Shown one piece after another: positions 33,945 through 42,854 of a DNA stretch of 64,000 nucleotides. This DNA is from Gluconobacter aidae (GTDB lineage: Bacteria > Pseudomonadota > Alphaproteobacteria > Acetobacterales > Acetobacteraceae): the NCBI RefSeq assembly GCF_009547075.1, contig NZ_WIPH01000005.1:1-64000 (forward strand), read 5' to 3'. The number at the start of each line of letters is the position of its first letter. Within the stretch, counting starts at the first letter, position 1. The translations under genes were made by a program, and so were the position numbers. Below the pieces are notes generated by a model. The model was not told the DNA's origin, ran no database searches, and worked only from the letters and a program-made list of their open reading frames with translations.

Positions 33945-36252
33945 AATCGAACAGATTGCGAAAAAGAGCGACGCCACGCGCCTCTCCCGCCGCAACTTCC
34001 TGATGACGGCGGCCGGCACCGGCCTGATGTTCGGTTTCGCCCGCCGGGCCGGCGCCGCCGTGACCCTGCCTTCCGCCATGCCGCCCGAAGCCGCGTTCGA
34101 ACCCAATGTCTGGTGCGCCATCGCGCCCGACGGGTCGATCAACGTCAATATCGTGCGCGCCGAAATGGGCCAGCATGTCGGCACCGCGCTCGCCCGCATC
34201 ATCGCGGACGAGATGGACGCCGACTGGGACAATATCCGGATCACCGAAGTCGATACCGCTCCGAAATGGGCCGGGAAGTATGTCACCGGTGGTTCCTGGT
34301 CGGTCTGGGACACCTGGGACACGTTCCGTCAGGCCGGTGCCGCGGCCCGTACCGTGATGCTGGAAGAAGGTGCAAAGCTCCTCGGCACGACGCCGGAGCG
34401 CTGCACCGTCAGTGAAAGCGTCGTTTCCGCAGGCGGCAAGAGCGTGTCCTTCGGCGACATCGTGGCCCGCGCCAAACCGACGCGGAGCTTCACGCCGGAC
34501 GAGATGGCGAAACTGCCGCTCAAGCCTGTCGGCAACCGCCGCCTCATCAGCAAGCCGGTCCCGGCGCTCGACATTCCCGACAAGACGACCGGCAAGGCGA
34601 TCTACGGCATCGACGTCAAGCTCGACGGCATGGTCTATGGCCGTCCGAAGATGCCGCCGACACGCTATGCCGCCAAGGTCATTTCCGTCGACGACAGTGC
34701 GGCGAAAAAGATCCCGGGCTATGTGCGCTATGTGGTTCTGGACGATCCCTCCGGCATCGTTCCGGGCTGGGTCGTGGCTCTGGCCAAGACCTATCCCGCC
34801 GCGATCCGCGCGGCCGACGCCCTGAAGGTCCAGTGGACTCCCGGCCCGACGATCAATGTCTCCGAGGCGGACATCATCGAACACGGCCGCAAGCTGGCCG
34901 CCGACTCGAAGAACGGCACCCGCGTCTTCAATGACAAGGGTGTGGACGAGGCCCTGACCATCCACCCCGGTCAGGTCTTCGAGCGCAGCTATACCTGTGC
35001 CTCGGTCGCGCATTACCAGCTTGAGCCGGTCAACGCCGTGGCGCGTCACGTTGACGGCATGTGGGAAATCCACACCGGCAACCAGTGGCAGTCCCTGATC
35101 CTGCCGCAGCTCGCCAGGTCGCTTCAGGTCCCCGAGGAGCAGGTCGTCATGCGCACCTACATGCTCGGCGGTGGCTTCGGACGGCGTCTGAACGGCGATT
35201 ACTGCATCCCGGCCGCCCTTGCCTCCAAGGCCATCGGCGGCGCACCGGTCAAGCTGATCCTGACCCGCTCCGACGACATGGAGCTGGATTCCATCCGCTC
35301 GCCGTCCATTCAGACGATCAAGGTCGCACTCGATAACGACCGCAAGAAGATCGTGGGCATGGATTACGTCGCGGTCGCCGGCTGGCCGACGCAGGTCATG
35401 GCTCCGGCCTTCCTCGCCACCGGCGAAGACGGCAAGAAATACGATCCGTTCGCCATCGCCGGTGCGGATCACTGGTACGAAACCGGCCCGACCCGCGTCC
35501 GCGCCATCAGCAACGACCTCGCCAACGCGACCTTCCGTCCCGGCTGGCTGCGCTCGGTCAGTGCCGGCTGGACGCCGTGGGCGCTGGAATGTTTCCTCGA
35601 CGAGCTGGCCCATTCCACGAAACAGGACCCGCTGGCCTTCCGCCTGTCCATGTTCACGGCACAGGGCCGCAACGCCGGTCAGGCTCCGAACTCCGTGGGT
35701 GGGGCCAAGCGTCAGGCCGCCGTGCTCCAGCGTCTGGCTGACAAGATCGGTTACGCCAACAAGCAGCTTCCAGCCGATACCGGCATCGGCATCGCCACCA
35801 GCTTCGGCCAGGAACGCGGCATGCCGACCTGGACGGCCGGTGCGGCGCAGGTCCATGTCGACCGCAAGACGGGCGTAATCACCTGCCAGAAGCTCTGGCT
35901 GGTGCTCGATGCCGGCACCATCGTCGATCCGGGCGGTGCCCTCGCCCAGACCGAAGGCGCGGCGCTGTGGGGCCTGAGCATGGCCCTGTTCGAGGGCACC
36001 GAGATCGTCAATGGCACGATCAAGGACCGCAACCTCAACACCTACACCCCGCTGCGCATCCCCGATGTGCCGGATATGGACATCGAGTTCATCCAGAACA
36101 CCGAAAAGCCCACCGGCCTTGGTGAGCCGGGTGTCACGGTCGTCGCGCCTGCCATCGGCAACGCGCTCTTCAACGCCGTCGGCATCCGCCTGCGCCACAT
36201 GCCGATGCGCCCCGCCGATGTCCGCCGCGAACTGAAGCAGCATACGAGCTGA
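33937..36252 (+). CDS. aldH: Molybdopterin large subunit of membrane-bound aldehyde dehydrogenase
   Basis: From the ATG at 33937 the 771-residue protein begins with a twin-arginine signal (LSRRNFLMTAAGTGLMFGFA), as expected for export with a folded cofactor. The molybdopterin-binding signatures are GGGFGRRLNGDYC and, near the C-terminus, GLGEPGVTVVAPAIGNALFNA, whose Glu is the family's catalytic base. In acetic acid bacteria this enzyme oxidises acetaldehyde to acetate in the periplasm. The gene symbol is by family analogy. A strong hairpin follows 18 bases after the stop. Confidence 0.9.
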   Translation: MAKIEQIAKKSDATRLSRRNFLMTAAGTGLMFGFARRAGAAVTLPSAMPPEAAFEPNVWCAIAPDGSINVNIVRAEMGQHVGTALARIIADEMDADWDNIRITEVDTAPKWAGKYVTGGSWSVWDTWDTFRQAGAAARTVMLEEGAKLLGTTPERCTVSESVVSAGGKSVSFGDIVARAKPTRSFTPDEMAKLPLKPVGNRRLISKPVPALDIPDKTTGKAIYGIDVKLDGMVYGRPKMPPTRYAAKVISVDDSAAKKIPGYVRYVVLDDPSGIVPGWVVALAKTYPAAIRAADALKVQWTPGPTINVSEADIIEHGRKLAADSKNGTRVFNDKGVDEALTIHPGQVFERSYTCASVAHYQLEPVNAVARHVDGMWEIHTGNQWQSLILPQLARSLQVPEEQVVMRTYMLGGGFGRRLNGDYCIPAALASKAIGGAPVKLILTRSDDMELDSIRSPSIQTIKVALDNDRKKIVGMDYVAVAGWPTQVMAPAFLATGEDGKKYDPFAIAGADHWYETGPTRVRAISNDLANATFRPGWLRSVSAGWTPWALECFLDELAHSTKQDPLAFRLSMFTAQGRNAGQAPNSVGGAKRQAAVLQRLADKIGYANKQLPADTGIGIATSFGQERGMPTWTAGAAQVHVDRKTGVITCQKLWLVLDAGTIVDPGGALAQTEGAALWGLSMALFEGTEIVNGTIKDRNLNTYTPLRIPDVPDMDIEFIQNTEKPTGLGEPGVTVVAPAIGNALFNAVGIRLRHMPMRPADVRRELKQHTS

Positions 36253-36269
36253 TCCAGCCCGCACATCAC

Positions 36270-36307
36270 GACAAAGGCCGCAGTCCCCCGGACCTGCGGC
36301 CTTTGTC
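36270..36307 (+). terminator. Terminator of the aldehyde dehydrogenase operon
   Basis: A perfect 14-bp stem (GACAAAGGCCGCAG and its complement) encloses a 10-base loop directly after the large-subunit stop codon. The T content after the stem is low, so termination may be imperfect, but the stability and position are convincing. Confidence 0.75.
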
Positions 36308-36445
36308 ATACGTGGCGACAGGGTCACACCCCATAATCCGGACGGGATAGGTCTTGCCAAAAACCCCAAAAGTCGTGAGAGACTGAGCCGTTCAGGAACC
36401 AGCAGGAGCCGGAACGACGATGCGCCGCCGGAAAAAGGACGAACT

Positions 36446-37039
36446 GTGAGCTGGTTTTACGAAGAACATGGCACCCGCAAGGGGCCGGTGTCCGCAGACG
36501 GGATGAAAGCCCTCGTCACGGAAGGGATCATCGGACATTCCACCCTGTGCTGGACCGAAAGCTTCGGCGGCGAATGGCACCCGGCTGGAAGCTGCGTGTT
36601 CTGGCCGCCCCAGCCCGAAGGCGTTCCCCCTGCTCTTCCCGCAAGCCTGATCTCGAACCGCTGGCTGTGGCTCAGCCTGATCGGCCCGTTCTTCGGCAGC
36701 AAGGCGATCGAAATCCTGGAAGGATTCGGCCTCCTTCCGGAGTTCGCGAGCAATACAGGCACCATGCTCGTCAGTGTCGGGATTTTCTACTGCGCGCTCA
36801 TCATGGACCGCCGCAGCCTGCTGGCGGCGGGCTTCCGTCCCGGCACGATCCTGTGGATCCTCCTGCCCCCGCTCTATTTCTGGCGCCGCATCCAGATCGT
36901 GGGGCACGGGATGCTGCTCTTTTTCCTGTCTGTGCTGGTGTTCCTGTGCGAGTTCATCCCCGCGATCACCAATGGCTGGCACATCATGCCGGACGAAGGC
37001 CTCTCCAGCTACGTCTCCCGCCGCTACTACGAACTGTAA
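36446..37039 (+). CDS. GYF_2-domain membrane protein of unknown function
   Basis: The 197-residue protein starts with a GYF_2-like domain (MSWFYEEHGTRKGPVSADGM, then CWTESFGGEWHPAG), a module thought to bind proline-rich peptides. Four hydrophobic segments follow (about 72-87, 103-120, 134-148 and 152-175). Bacterial GYF_2 proteins of this type have no established role. The gene is alone on the plus strand and converges with a glycosyltransferase gene. Confidence 0.8.
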   Translation: MSWFYEEHGTRKGPVSADGMKALVTEGIIGHSTLCWTESFGGEWHPAGSCVFWPPQPEGVPPALPASLISNRWLWLSLIGPFFGSKAIEILEGFGLLPEFASNTGTMLVSVGIFYCALIMDRRSLLAAGFRPGTILWILLPPLYFWRRIQIVGHGMLLFFLSVLVFLCEFIPAITNGWHIMPDEGLSSYVSRRYYEL

Positions 37040-37043
37040 ATCC

Positions 37044-38084
37044 TCAGCAGTACCGGCGGTAAAACGCTTCGACCCTGCTGGCCGCCGCACCGATCCTGTA
37101 GCGCGACATGTCCCACTGGCGCGGCGCGGCACGTTCCAGACGCCGCAGCCCTTCTGTCAAAGCCTCCAGACTGTCCGGCGCCACCAGGCAGTCCGGCGCA
37201 TCGGCCAGAATATCTTTCACCCCTCCGGCCGCCGTAGCGCAGACCGGCAATCCGGCTTCCATGGCCTCCAGCAGCACCAGCCCGAACGGCTCATGACGTG
37301 AGGGCACGATAAACGCATCGAACGCCGCCAGAAGATCGGGCATGTCCGTGCGATACCCGGTGAAGATGATGTCCGACCGCCCCTGTGCCGCCTGTTGCAG
37401 CATGCCGCGCTCCGGCCCGTCGCCCACCATAACGAGACGGGTCCCGGGCTTCAGCTCCGCCTGCTTCCAGGCCTGGATCAGAAGCCCGAAGTTCTTTTCC
37501 ACAACCATCCGTCCCGCTGTGCCGATTACGACGCCCCCGTCCGGAATCCCCCACTGCCGCCGCATCCGCTCCCGCAGAGCCGCACGCGCTTCGCAGGTTG
37601 ATGCCGGCGGCACCGTCCAGTTGGGGATCAGCGCGGAGGCGGCACGCTGTTTTTCCGGCAGCGCCTCCTGCTGCCAGGACGCGATGCAGACCAGCCCGTC
37701 ATGCGCGCCATAGCAGCGGCCGCGATAGGAGGTGTGCAGCGTGGCTACCACCGGAACCGACCCCGCCAGCCCGGCCCGGCGCAGCCAGCTCACGCGGGCG
37801 GAGGCACGGCCGAGATGGGTATGGACGATATCATGACAACCGCTGCGCAGCTCGGAAGCCAGTGCGGGAAGATACCCCGCTCTCCCGGCCCGCACGACCG
37901 TCACCTCGGGACAGAGAAACCCGCTGATGTCCCCGCCCGTCAGCGGATCGACCGTATCGCGGTCCAGCAGGAGCGTAACGTCATGACTCCGTGCCTGAAT
38001 GGCGGAGAGTTCCGCAAGATGACGCTCCGTCCCCGCGAATTCCCGGGTCGAGAGGCAGTGCAGAATTCTCAGTCGGGAAGTCAC
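37044..38084 (-). CDS. GT4-family glycosyltransferase
   Basis: The start is GTG at 38084 with an AAGGAA ribosome-binding site; 346 residues. The N-terminal domain has EFAGTERHLAEL and IVHTHLGRAS; the C-terminal domain carries the GT4 signature PSRHEPFGLVLLEAMEAGLPV with its E-x7-E motif and GTAGRMVVEKNFGLLIQAW. It would transfer a sugar from a nucleotide donor during surface polysaccharide or lipopolysaccharide synthesis. The acceptor is unknown. The upstream membrane-protein gene is 51 bases away on the same strand. Confidence 0.9.
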   Translation of the reverse strand: MTSRLRILHCLSTREFAGTERHLAELSAIQARSHDVTLLLDRDTVDPLTGGDISGFLCPEVTVVRAGRAGYLPALASELRSGCHDIVHTHLGRASARVSWLRRAGLAGSVPVVATLHTSYRGRCYGAHDGLVCIASWQQEALPEKQRAASALIPNWTVPPASTCEARAALRERMRRQWGIPDGGVVIGTAGRMVVEKNFGLLIQAWKQAELKPGTRLVMVGDGPERGMLQQAAQGRSDIIFTGYRTDMPDLLAAFDAFIVPSRHEPFGLVLLEAMEAGLPVCATAAGGVKDILADAPDCLVAPDSLEALTEGLRRLERAAPRQWDMSRYRIGAAASRVEAFYRRYC

Positions 38085-38135
38085 GCGCTTTTTCCTTGAT
38101 GGGCGTGGGAGGAGCGTGGCGGGGAAAACCGGGCG

Positions 38136-38708
38136 TCAGGAGTTGATCCGCCCCCCGGCGCTCCAGACACCCTCGATGATCGGGCCGCTCCGGGTGGACA
38201 TGCGCTGATACGGCGGCCGCGGCTGGCAGGCCACGAGATAGAGACCCACCGTGAACAGAAGCTGGGAAATCGTGGTCATCTGGGTCAGAAGCCAGATGAA
38301 GCCCGGAGCCCCCATACCCCGGAACAGCTGGTAGACCAGAAAGGCCAGCGACAGCAGACGCATCGCCCGCAGCAGCGGCCGCAGCGGATTGAGCATCCCG
38401 GGGCGGACCAGAGGCGCCGAACGTTTCATGCCGAGGAAGAACGCCAGGCTGATGCACCAGATCAGCGCGCTGTCGATCATGTTGCCCAGACTGGCCCCAA
38501 ACAGCAGCATCGGCAGCACGAGGGACAATCCGTCCAGCATCAGCGCGCCGAGCTGGCAGCTCAGGCCAAGCTGGAGCGCCGTCAGGCGTCCGGGAAGGCG
38601 ATCCGCCACAGGCTGGAACAGGCGGTCGAGCAGCCAGTCATCCACATGGGCAATGCGTTCAGGTAAAGTCATCACAGACACTTTATCCGCCCAGACGCCC
38701 CCCTGCAT
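38136..38708 (-). CDS. Membrane protein, possibly CDP-alcohol phosphatidyltransferase-like
   Basis: The 190-residue protein (from the ATG at 38708; an internal ATG at 38672 removes 12 residues) has four or five membrane segments. The N-terminal part (LPERIAHVDDWLLDRLFQPVADRLPGRLTAL) resembles the beginning of CDP-alcohol phosphatidyltransferases, but I cannot find their full DG-AR-G-D-D motif, so it is either degenerate or another family. It precedes the GT4 gene on the same strand. A role in envelope synthesis is plausible only by context. Confidence 0.6.
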   Translation of the reverse strand: MQGGVWADKVSVMTLPERIAHVDDWLLDRLFQPVADRLPGRLTALQLGLSCQLGALMLDGLSLVLPMLLFGASLGNMIDSALIWCISLAFFLGMKRSAPLVRPGMLNPLRPLLRAMRLLSLAFLVYQLFRGMGAPGFIWLLTQMTTISQLLFTVGLYLVACQPRPPYQRMSTRSGPIIEGVWSAGGRINS

Positions 38709-38837
38709 ATAATTTTTTCTTCATCCGGCCGTCAGATACAGGCCGGCCAACGCAGGCTACACATGCTGGACAGGGGCCGGCACAACCGGTTTACTCTTTT
38801 GTGAAGATACGTTTCTCCTCTGGAAAGTTCTGAACAC

Positions 38838-41567
38838 ATGTCCGCACTCTCCCGTCTGTCCCGCCTGTCACTGCTGGCAGCCACCATGCTGGCGCCTCCG
38901 GTCCTCGCGGGTGCCCAGGCCGCACCGGTCACGACCGCACCGGCCACGGCCCTCACGACGAACGCGGCAGCAACGAGTGCCGCCCCCGCGACAGTCACGC
39001 GGGCGACCCTCTCCAACGGCCTGCGGGTCATCGTGGTGCGCGACACCCTCGCCCCCGTGGTGCAGACCATGCTGAACTATGAGACGGGCTCGGTGAACGC
39101 ACCGAAAGGCTTTCCAGGTACGGCGCATGCGCTTGAGCACATGATGTTCAACGGCTCACAGACCCTCTCGCGTGACCAGCTTTCCACCATCAGCGCCCAG
39201 CTCGGCAACAACGACAACGCCGACACCACGTCCGACGTCACCCAGTATTATTTCAAGGCTCCCGCCAGCGACCTCGACGTTCTGCTCCGTATCGAGGCCG
39301 GACGCATGCGCGGCCTGAACATCACGCAAGCCGAATGGGCACATGAGAAAGGCGCGATCGAACAGGAAGTCTCGCGCGACCTCTCCAGCCCGATCTACCG
39401 CTATCTCTCGCAGATCCGCGCCGCCCTTTATGCCGGCACGCCCTACGAACAGGATGCCCTCGGCACCCGCCCGTCCTTCGATGCCACGACCGCCCCCCTG
39501 CTGAGGAAGTTCTATGACTCCTGGTACGCGCCCAACAACGCCGTGCTGGTCATCACCGGCGATGTGGACCCGCAGGACACGCTGAAGAAGGTTCAGGCCG
39601 CTTTTGGCAGCATCCCGGCTTCCACCCTGCCCGAACGCGGCACCGTTTCCCCCACCCCGGCCAAGGCCCAGAACATCGCGCTCGACACCGACCTGCCGAT
39701 CGGCCTCGTGACCATGGCCTGGCGCATGCCCGGCCAGCGCGACCCCGACTACGCCGCGACCACCCTGCTCGCCGACGCCATCAGCAGCCAGCGCGCCGCC
39801 CTGTTCGACCTCGTCCCTTCCGGCAGGGCGCTCGATACCGGCTTCATGTATGACCCAGAGGCGCAGGCCGGTCTGGGCGTGGTCTATGCGGGCTTCCCCA
39901 AAGGCGCGAACCCGGACGCCCTGCGGACCAGTGTCGCTGCCATCATGGAGAATTTCCGCACCCACGGCATCCCGGCAGAGCTGATCGAAGCCGCCCGTCG
40001 CAAGGAAATCGCCTCGCTCGAGTTCAACGCCAACAGCATTTCCGGCCTCGCCGAAAGCTGGTCGCAGGCCGTCGCCATCCAGCACCTGAACGACCCGCAG
40101 GACATGCTGGCCGCCTTCCGTAACGTCACCAAGGAACAGGTTGACGCACTGGCCAAAAAGCTGCTCGACCCCGCCCACGCCATCACCGCCACCCTGACGC
40201 CAAGCCCCTCGGGCAAACCGGTCGGACAGAAAGGCTTTGGCGGCGCGGAATCCTTCAACACGCCGCCTTCCGGCAAGGTCGCCCTGCCCAACTGGGCACA
40301 GCAGGCTCTCGCGCGCCTGACCATCCCGGCCGCAGCCCCGCTCCCGGCGGCCTATACGCTGGCAAACGGCCTGCATCTTCTGGTCCAGCCCGAGCATGTC
40401 AGCCATACGGTCGAACTGATCGGCCGCATCCGCCAGAACGCGGATCTCGAACAGCCGGCCGGTCAGGAAGGCGTGGCGGACGTCACCGAGCAGATGTTCC
40501 TCTACGGCAGCAAAACGCATGACCGTCTGGCTCTCGCCCGCGCTCTCGACGACCTCGCGGCGGACGAGGAAGCCGGGCCGTCCTTTTCGCTCAGCACCCT
40601 GACGCCGAACTTCGAGAAGGGCCTCGCCCTGCTGGCCGATCATGAACTGAACCCCGCCTTCCCGGAAAAAGCCTTCCGCATCACCCAGATGCAGGCCGCA
40701 CAGGCCCAGGCCGGTGAACTCCAGTCGCCGGGCTACCGCTTCGGCCGCGCCGCCCGCAGGGCGCTGGTCCCGCCGCGGGACCCCACCCTGCGTGAAGCGA
40801 CTCCCGCCACGATCGGCAAGCTGACCCTTGCGGACGTGCAGGCCTATTACGCCCACGCCTATCGCCCGGACCTGACCACCATCGTCATTGTCGGCGACAT
40901 CACCCCCCAGGCCGCGAAAGCGGATGTCGAAAAGGCTTTTGGCGTCTGGAAGGCCGTGGGCCCGAAGCCCGTCGTCGATCTGCCCGACATTCCTCTGAGC
41001 CATGCCTCGCAGGCCGTTGTCGCGGACCCGGGCCGCTCGCAGGATGAGGTCAAGCTCGTCGAGACCATCGGCATGAAGGTCACCGACCCTGACCGCCATG
41101 CCCTCGCGGTCGGCAACACGATCCTCGGAGATGGCTTCTCCTCACGCCTGATGCAGGACCTGCGCGTGAAGACGGGCTATGTCTATGGTGCCGGAAGCGG
41201 CTTTACCTATTCCCGCACCCGCAGCGGCTTCGGCATCACCTTTGGCGCCGATCCGGACAAGGTTGGCAAGGCCCGTACGCTCGCCGTCAAGGATGTCGAG
41301 GACATGCGCAACACCCCCGTTTCGCAGGAGAGCCTCGACCTCGCCAAGGCGTCGCTGCTGCGCAGCCAGCCCATGTCCCGCGCCAGCTTCAGCGCGCTGG
41401 CCGGAAGCTACCTGTCCCTGATCGCGCTGGACCTGCCGCTGGACAGCCCGGCCAAGGCGGCACAGGCGATCTACGACATGAAGCCCGAACAGGTGCAGGC
41501 CGCTTTCCGCAAATGGGTCCGCCCGACCGACCTGTCCCAGATCGTCATGGGTCCCCAGCCGAACTGA
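38838..41567 (+). CDS. M16-family zinc metallopeptidase, two-domain, periplasmic
   Basis: The 909-residue protein has a signal peptide (ending VLAGAQA) and a full-length pitrilysin-type M16 layout. The N-terminal half carries the inverted zinc site HALEH at residues 97-101 and a downstream Glu in EKGAIEQEV near 170-175. The C-terminal half repeats the fold without the zinc motif. The substrates are probably short peptides in the periplasm. The gene is single and followed by a strong terminator. Confidence 0.92.
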   Translation: MSALSRLSRLSLLAATMLAPPVLAGAQAAPVTTAPATALTTNAAATSAAPATVTRATLSNGLRVIVVRDTLAPVVQTMLNYETGSVNAPKGFPGTAHALEHMMFNGSQTLSRDQLSTISAQLGNNDNADTTSDVTQYYFKAPASDLDVLLRIEAGRMRGLNITQAEWAHEKGAIEQEVSRDLSSPIYRYLSQIRAALYAGTPYEQDALGTRPSFDATTAPLLRKFYDSWYAPNNAVLVITGDVDPQDTLKKVQAAFGSIPASTLPERGTVSPTPAKAQNIALDTDLPIGLVTMAWRMPGQRDPDYAATTLLADAISSQRAALFDLVPSGRALDTGFMYDPEAQAGLGVVYAGFPKGANPDALRTSVAAIMENFRTHGIPAELIEAARRKEIASLEFNANSISGLAESWSQAVAIQHLNDPQDMLAAFRNVTKEQVDALAKKLLDPAHAITATLTPSPSGKPVGQKGFGGAESFNTPPSGKVALPNWAQQALARLTIPAAAPLPAAYTLANGLHLLVQPEHVSHTVELIGRIRQNADLEQPAGQEGVADVTEQMFLYGSKTHDRLALARALDDLAADEEAGPSFSLSTLTPNFEKGLALLADHELNPAFPEKAFRITQMQAAQAQAGELQSPGYRFGRAARRALVPPRDPTLREATPATIGKLTLADVQAYYAHAYRPDLTTIVIVGDITPQAAKADVEKAFGVWKAVGPKPVVDLPDIPLSHASQAVVADPGRSQDEVKLVETIGMKVTDPDRHALAVGNTILGDGFSSRLMQDLRVKTGYVYGAGSGFTYSRTRSGFGITFGADPDKVGKARTLAVKDVEDMRNTPVSQESLDLAKASLLRSQPMSRASFSALAGSYLSLIALDLPLDSPAKAAQAIYDMKPEQVQAAFRKWVRPTDLSQIVMGPQPN

Positions 41568-41596
41568 AACTGATCTTTCCATTCCGGCACAACAGC

Positions 41597-41629
41597 AAAA
41601 AGGCCACGGACTGCTCCGTGGCCTTTTTT
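41597..41629. terminator. Rho-independent terminator of the M16 peptidase gene
   Basis: A 10-bp perfect stem (41601-41610 and 41615-41624) with a ctgc loop is followed by a T-run on the plus strand and preceded by an A-run, so it can act in both directions. Confidence 0.9.
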
Positions 41630-41656
41630 CATGCCCGTCCCCCGACCCCCGGACAC

Positions 41657-41685
41657 AAAAAAACCGGAGACACGCTCCGGCTTTT
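41657..41685 (-). terminator. Rho-independent terminator of the glycosyltransferase operon
   Basis: Reading the minus strand, CCGGAG-CGTGT-CTCCGG is followed by seven T residues. It lies about 45 bases after the stop of the last glycosyltransferase gene. The plus strand also has a T-run after the stem. Confidence 0.85.
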
Positions 41686-41729
41686 TCAGAGGCAGGCGGA
41701 AAAGAGCCTATGGCCAGACAGACCAGCCC

Positions 41730-42779
41730 TCAGCCGATCAGCCCCTCATCCTTGAGCACGCGCAGCGCATACTGGATGCGATGCTTGTACAGATGCTCGG
41801 CCTGCGTCCGCGCCTGCGCCTTGCGGGCCATCTTCACGCGCAGATCGTTGTTGTCGAGATAGGTCGCTACCAGTTGCTCGAAATCCACGCGGTTGGAGAA
41901 CACCGGGATCTCGTCGGCGGAGTAATAGCGGCGGATTTCATGCGTATCCTCGTGGAACACCTGGAACGCCCCGGCCAGAGCAGCCTCGAACGTGCGCGGT
42001 CCCGGCGTGGACGGCGCAATCACGAAGCGCTTGTTCTCGAAGCTCAGCGAACGGCCGAGGTTCAGCACCAGCTTGGAGCGACGATAAAGCTCCACAAGCT
42101 GCGACTTCTCGATCCGCGCATCGGAGAACCCGATCCCAAGCTCACCCCAGCCCGGACCAACGATCTTGATGTTCAGATCCCGCAGAACAGGCAGCAGGTT
42201 GCGGACGATATCCTTGCGGTTCGTGAACGCCACGCCGCAGAACAGGACGTCGATCGTCTTTTCGGAATCCGCTTCGATCTCGCCGTAATGCAGCTTCGGG
42301 CTTGCTGCCAGCGGCAGATGGAACACCCGCTCGCGCTGATAGAAGTTATGTCCCCAGCGATCGCAGGAGAAGATCACGTCGAAATCATCGGCGATGCGAT
42401 AGTTCGCATCCTGCTCGTAGGGATCTTCCGTCGCCCAGAACACCGTTACCGCGCCGATCTTCTTCGCCTCGCGGCACACCTCGCCGAAATACGTGCTTTC
42501 CGGAAGATAGGAGCCGATGGCGAATACGATCGTCGGCTTCAGGATCCGGATGGAACTGGCCGCGGCCGAAATATGGACGGCCGTGACGTTGTCTTCGCCA
42601 AAACAGTCCGCCCAGCCGTCCATGATGGACTCACGGATCTGCGCATTGGCCTGGCTTTCATACCGCCCGCCGCTACAGACAAGAACGCGCCCTGTCAGGC
42701 CATCTTTGCTGCTGGTCAATCCCTCGGCCGGCTTGCTGGAGCTTCCGGCTTCCACGATCGCTTCATTCACTGCGTCCAT
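41730..42779 (-). CDS. CgeB-like glycosyltransferase
   Basis: The ATG at 42779 gives 349 residues. A TTG at 42821, with a good AGGGG ribosome-binding site, would add 14 residues and is a real alternative. The protein has the CgeB/GT1-like pattern: WATEDPYEQDANYR, VFHLPLAASPKLHYG, IDVLFCGVAFTNRKDIV, APSTPGPRTFEAALAGAFQV, and a C-terminal helix with EHLYKHRI. It is a paralogue of the N-terminal domain of the 1138-residue protein of the same operon. It is the last of three genes, and its acceptor is unknown. Confidence 0.82.
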   Translation of the reverse strand: MDAVNEAIVEAGSSSKPAEGLTSSKDGLTGRVLVCSGGRYESQANAQIRESIMDGWADCFGEDNVTAVHISAAASSIRILKPTIVFAIGSYLPESTYFGEVCREAKKIGAVTVFWATEDPYEQDANYRIADDFDVIFSCDRWGHNFYQRERVFHLPLAASPKLHYGEIEADSEKTIDVLFCGVAFTNRKDIVRNLLPVLRDLNIKIVGPGWGELGIGFSDARIEKSQLVELYRRSKLVLNLGRSLSFENKRFVIAPSTPGPRTFEAALAGAFQVFHEDTHEIRRYYSADEIPVFSNRVDFEQLVATYLDNNDLRVKMARKAQARTQAEHLYKHRIQYALRVLKDEGLIG

Positions 42780-42854
42780 AACCTTCCCTGCGCTCCCCAA
42801 ACTTTTCAAACCGGAGTTCAAACCAGTGTCCCCTGGAAAGAGTCCCCTGGCACG

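Noticed and set aside
33898-36369. 823-codon minus-strand frame opposite the aldehyde dehydrogenase large subunit
   Set aside because: Composition is Asp/Gly/Arg-rich antisense, without a family match; the plus-strand gene is unambiguous.
39156-41099. 647-codon minus-strand frame opposite the M16 peptidase
   Set aside because: Shadow of a GC-rich gene, no recognisable motif or ribosome-binding site.
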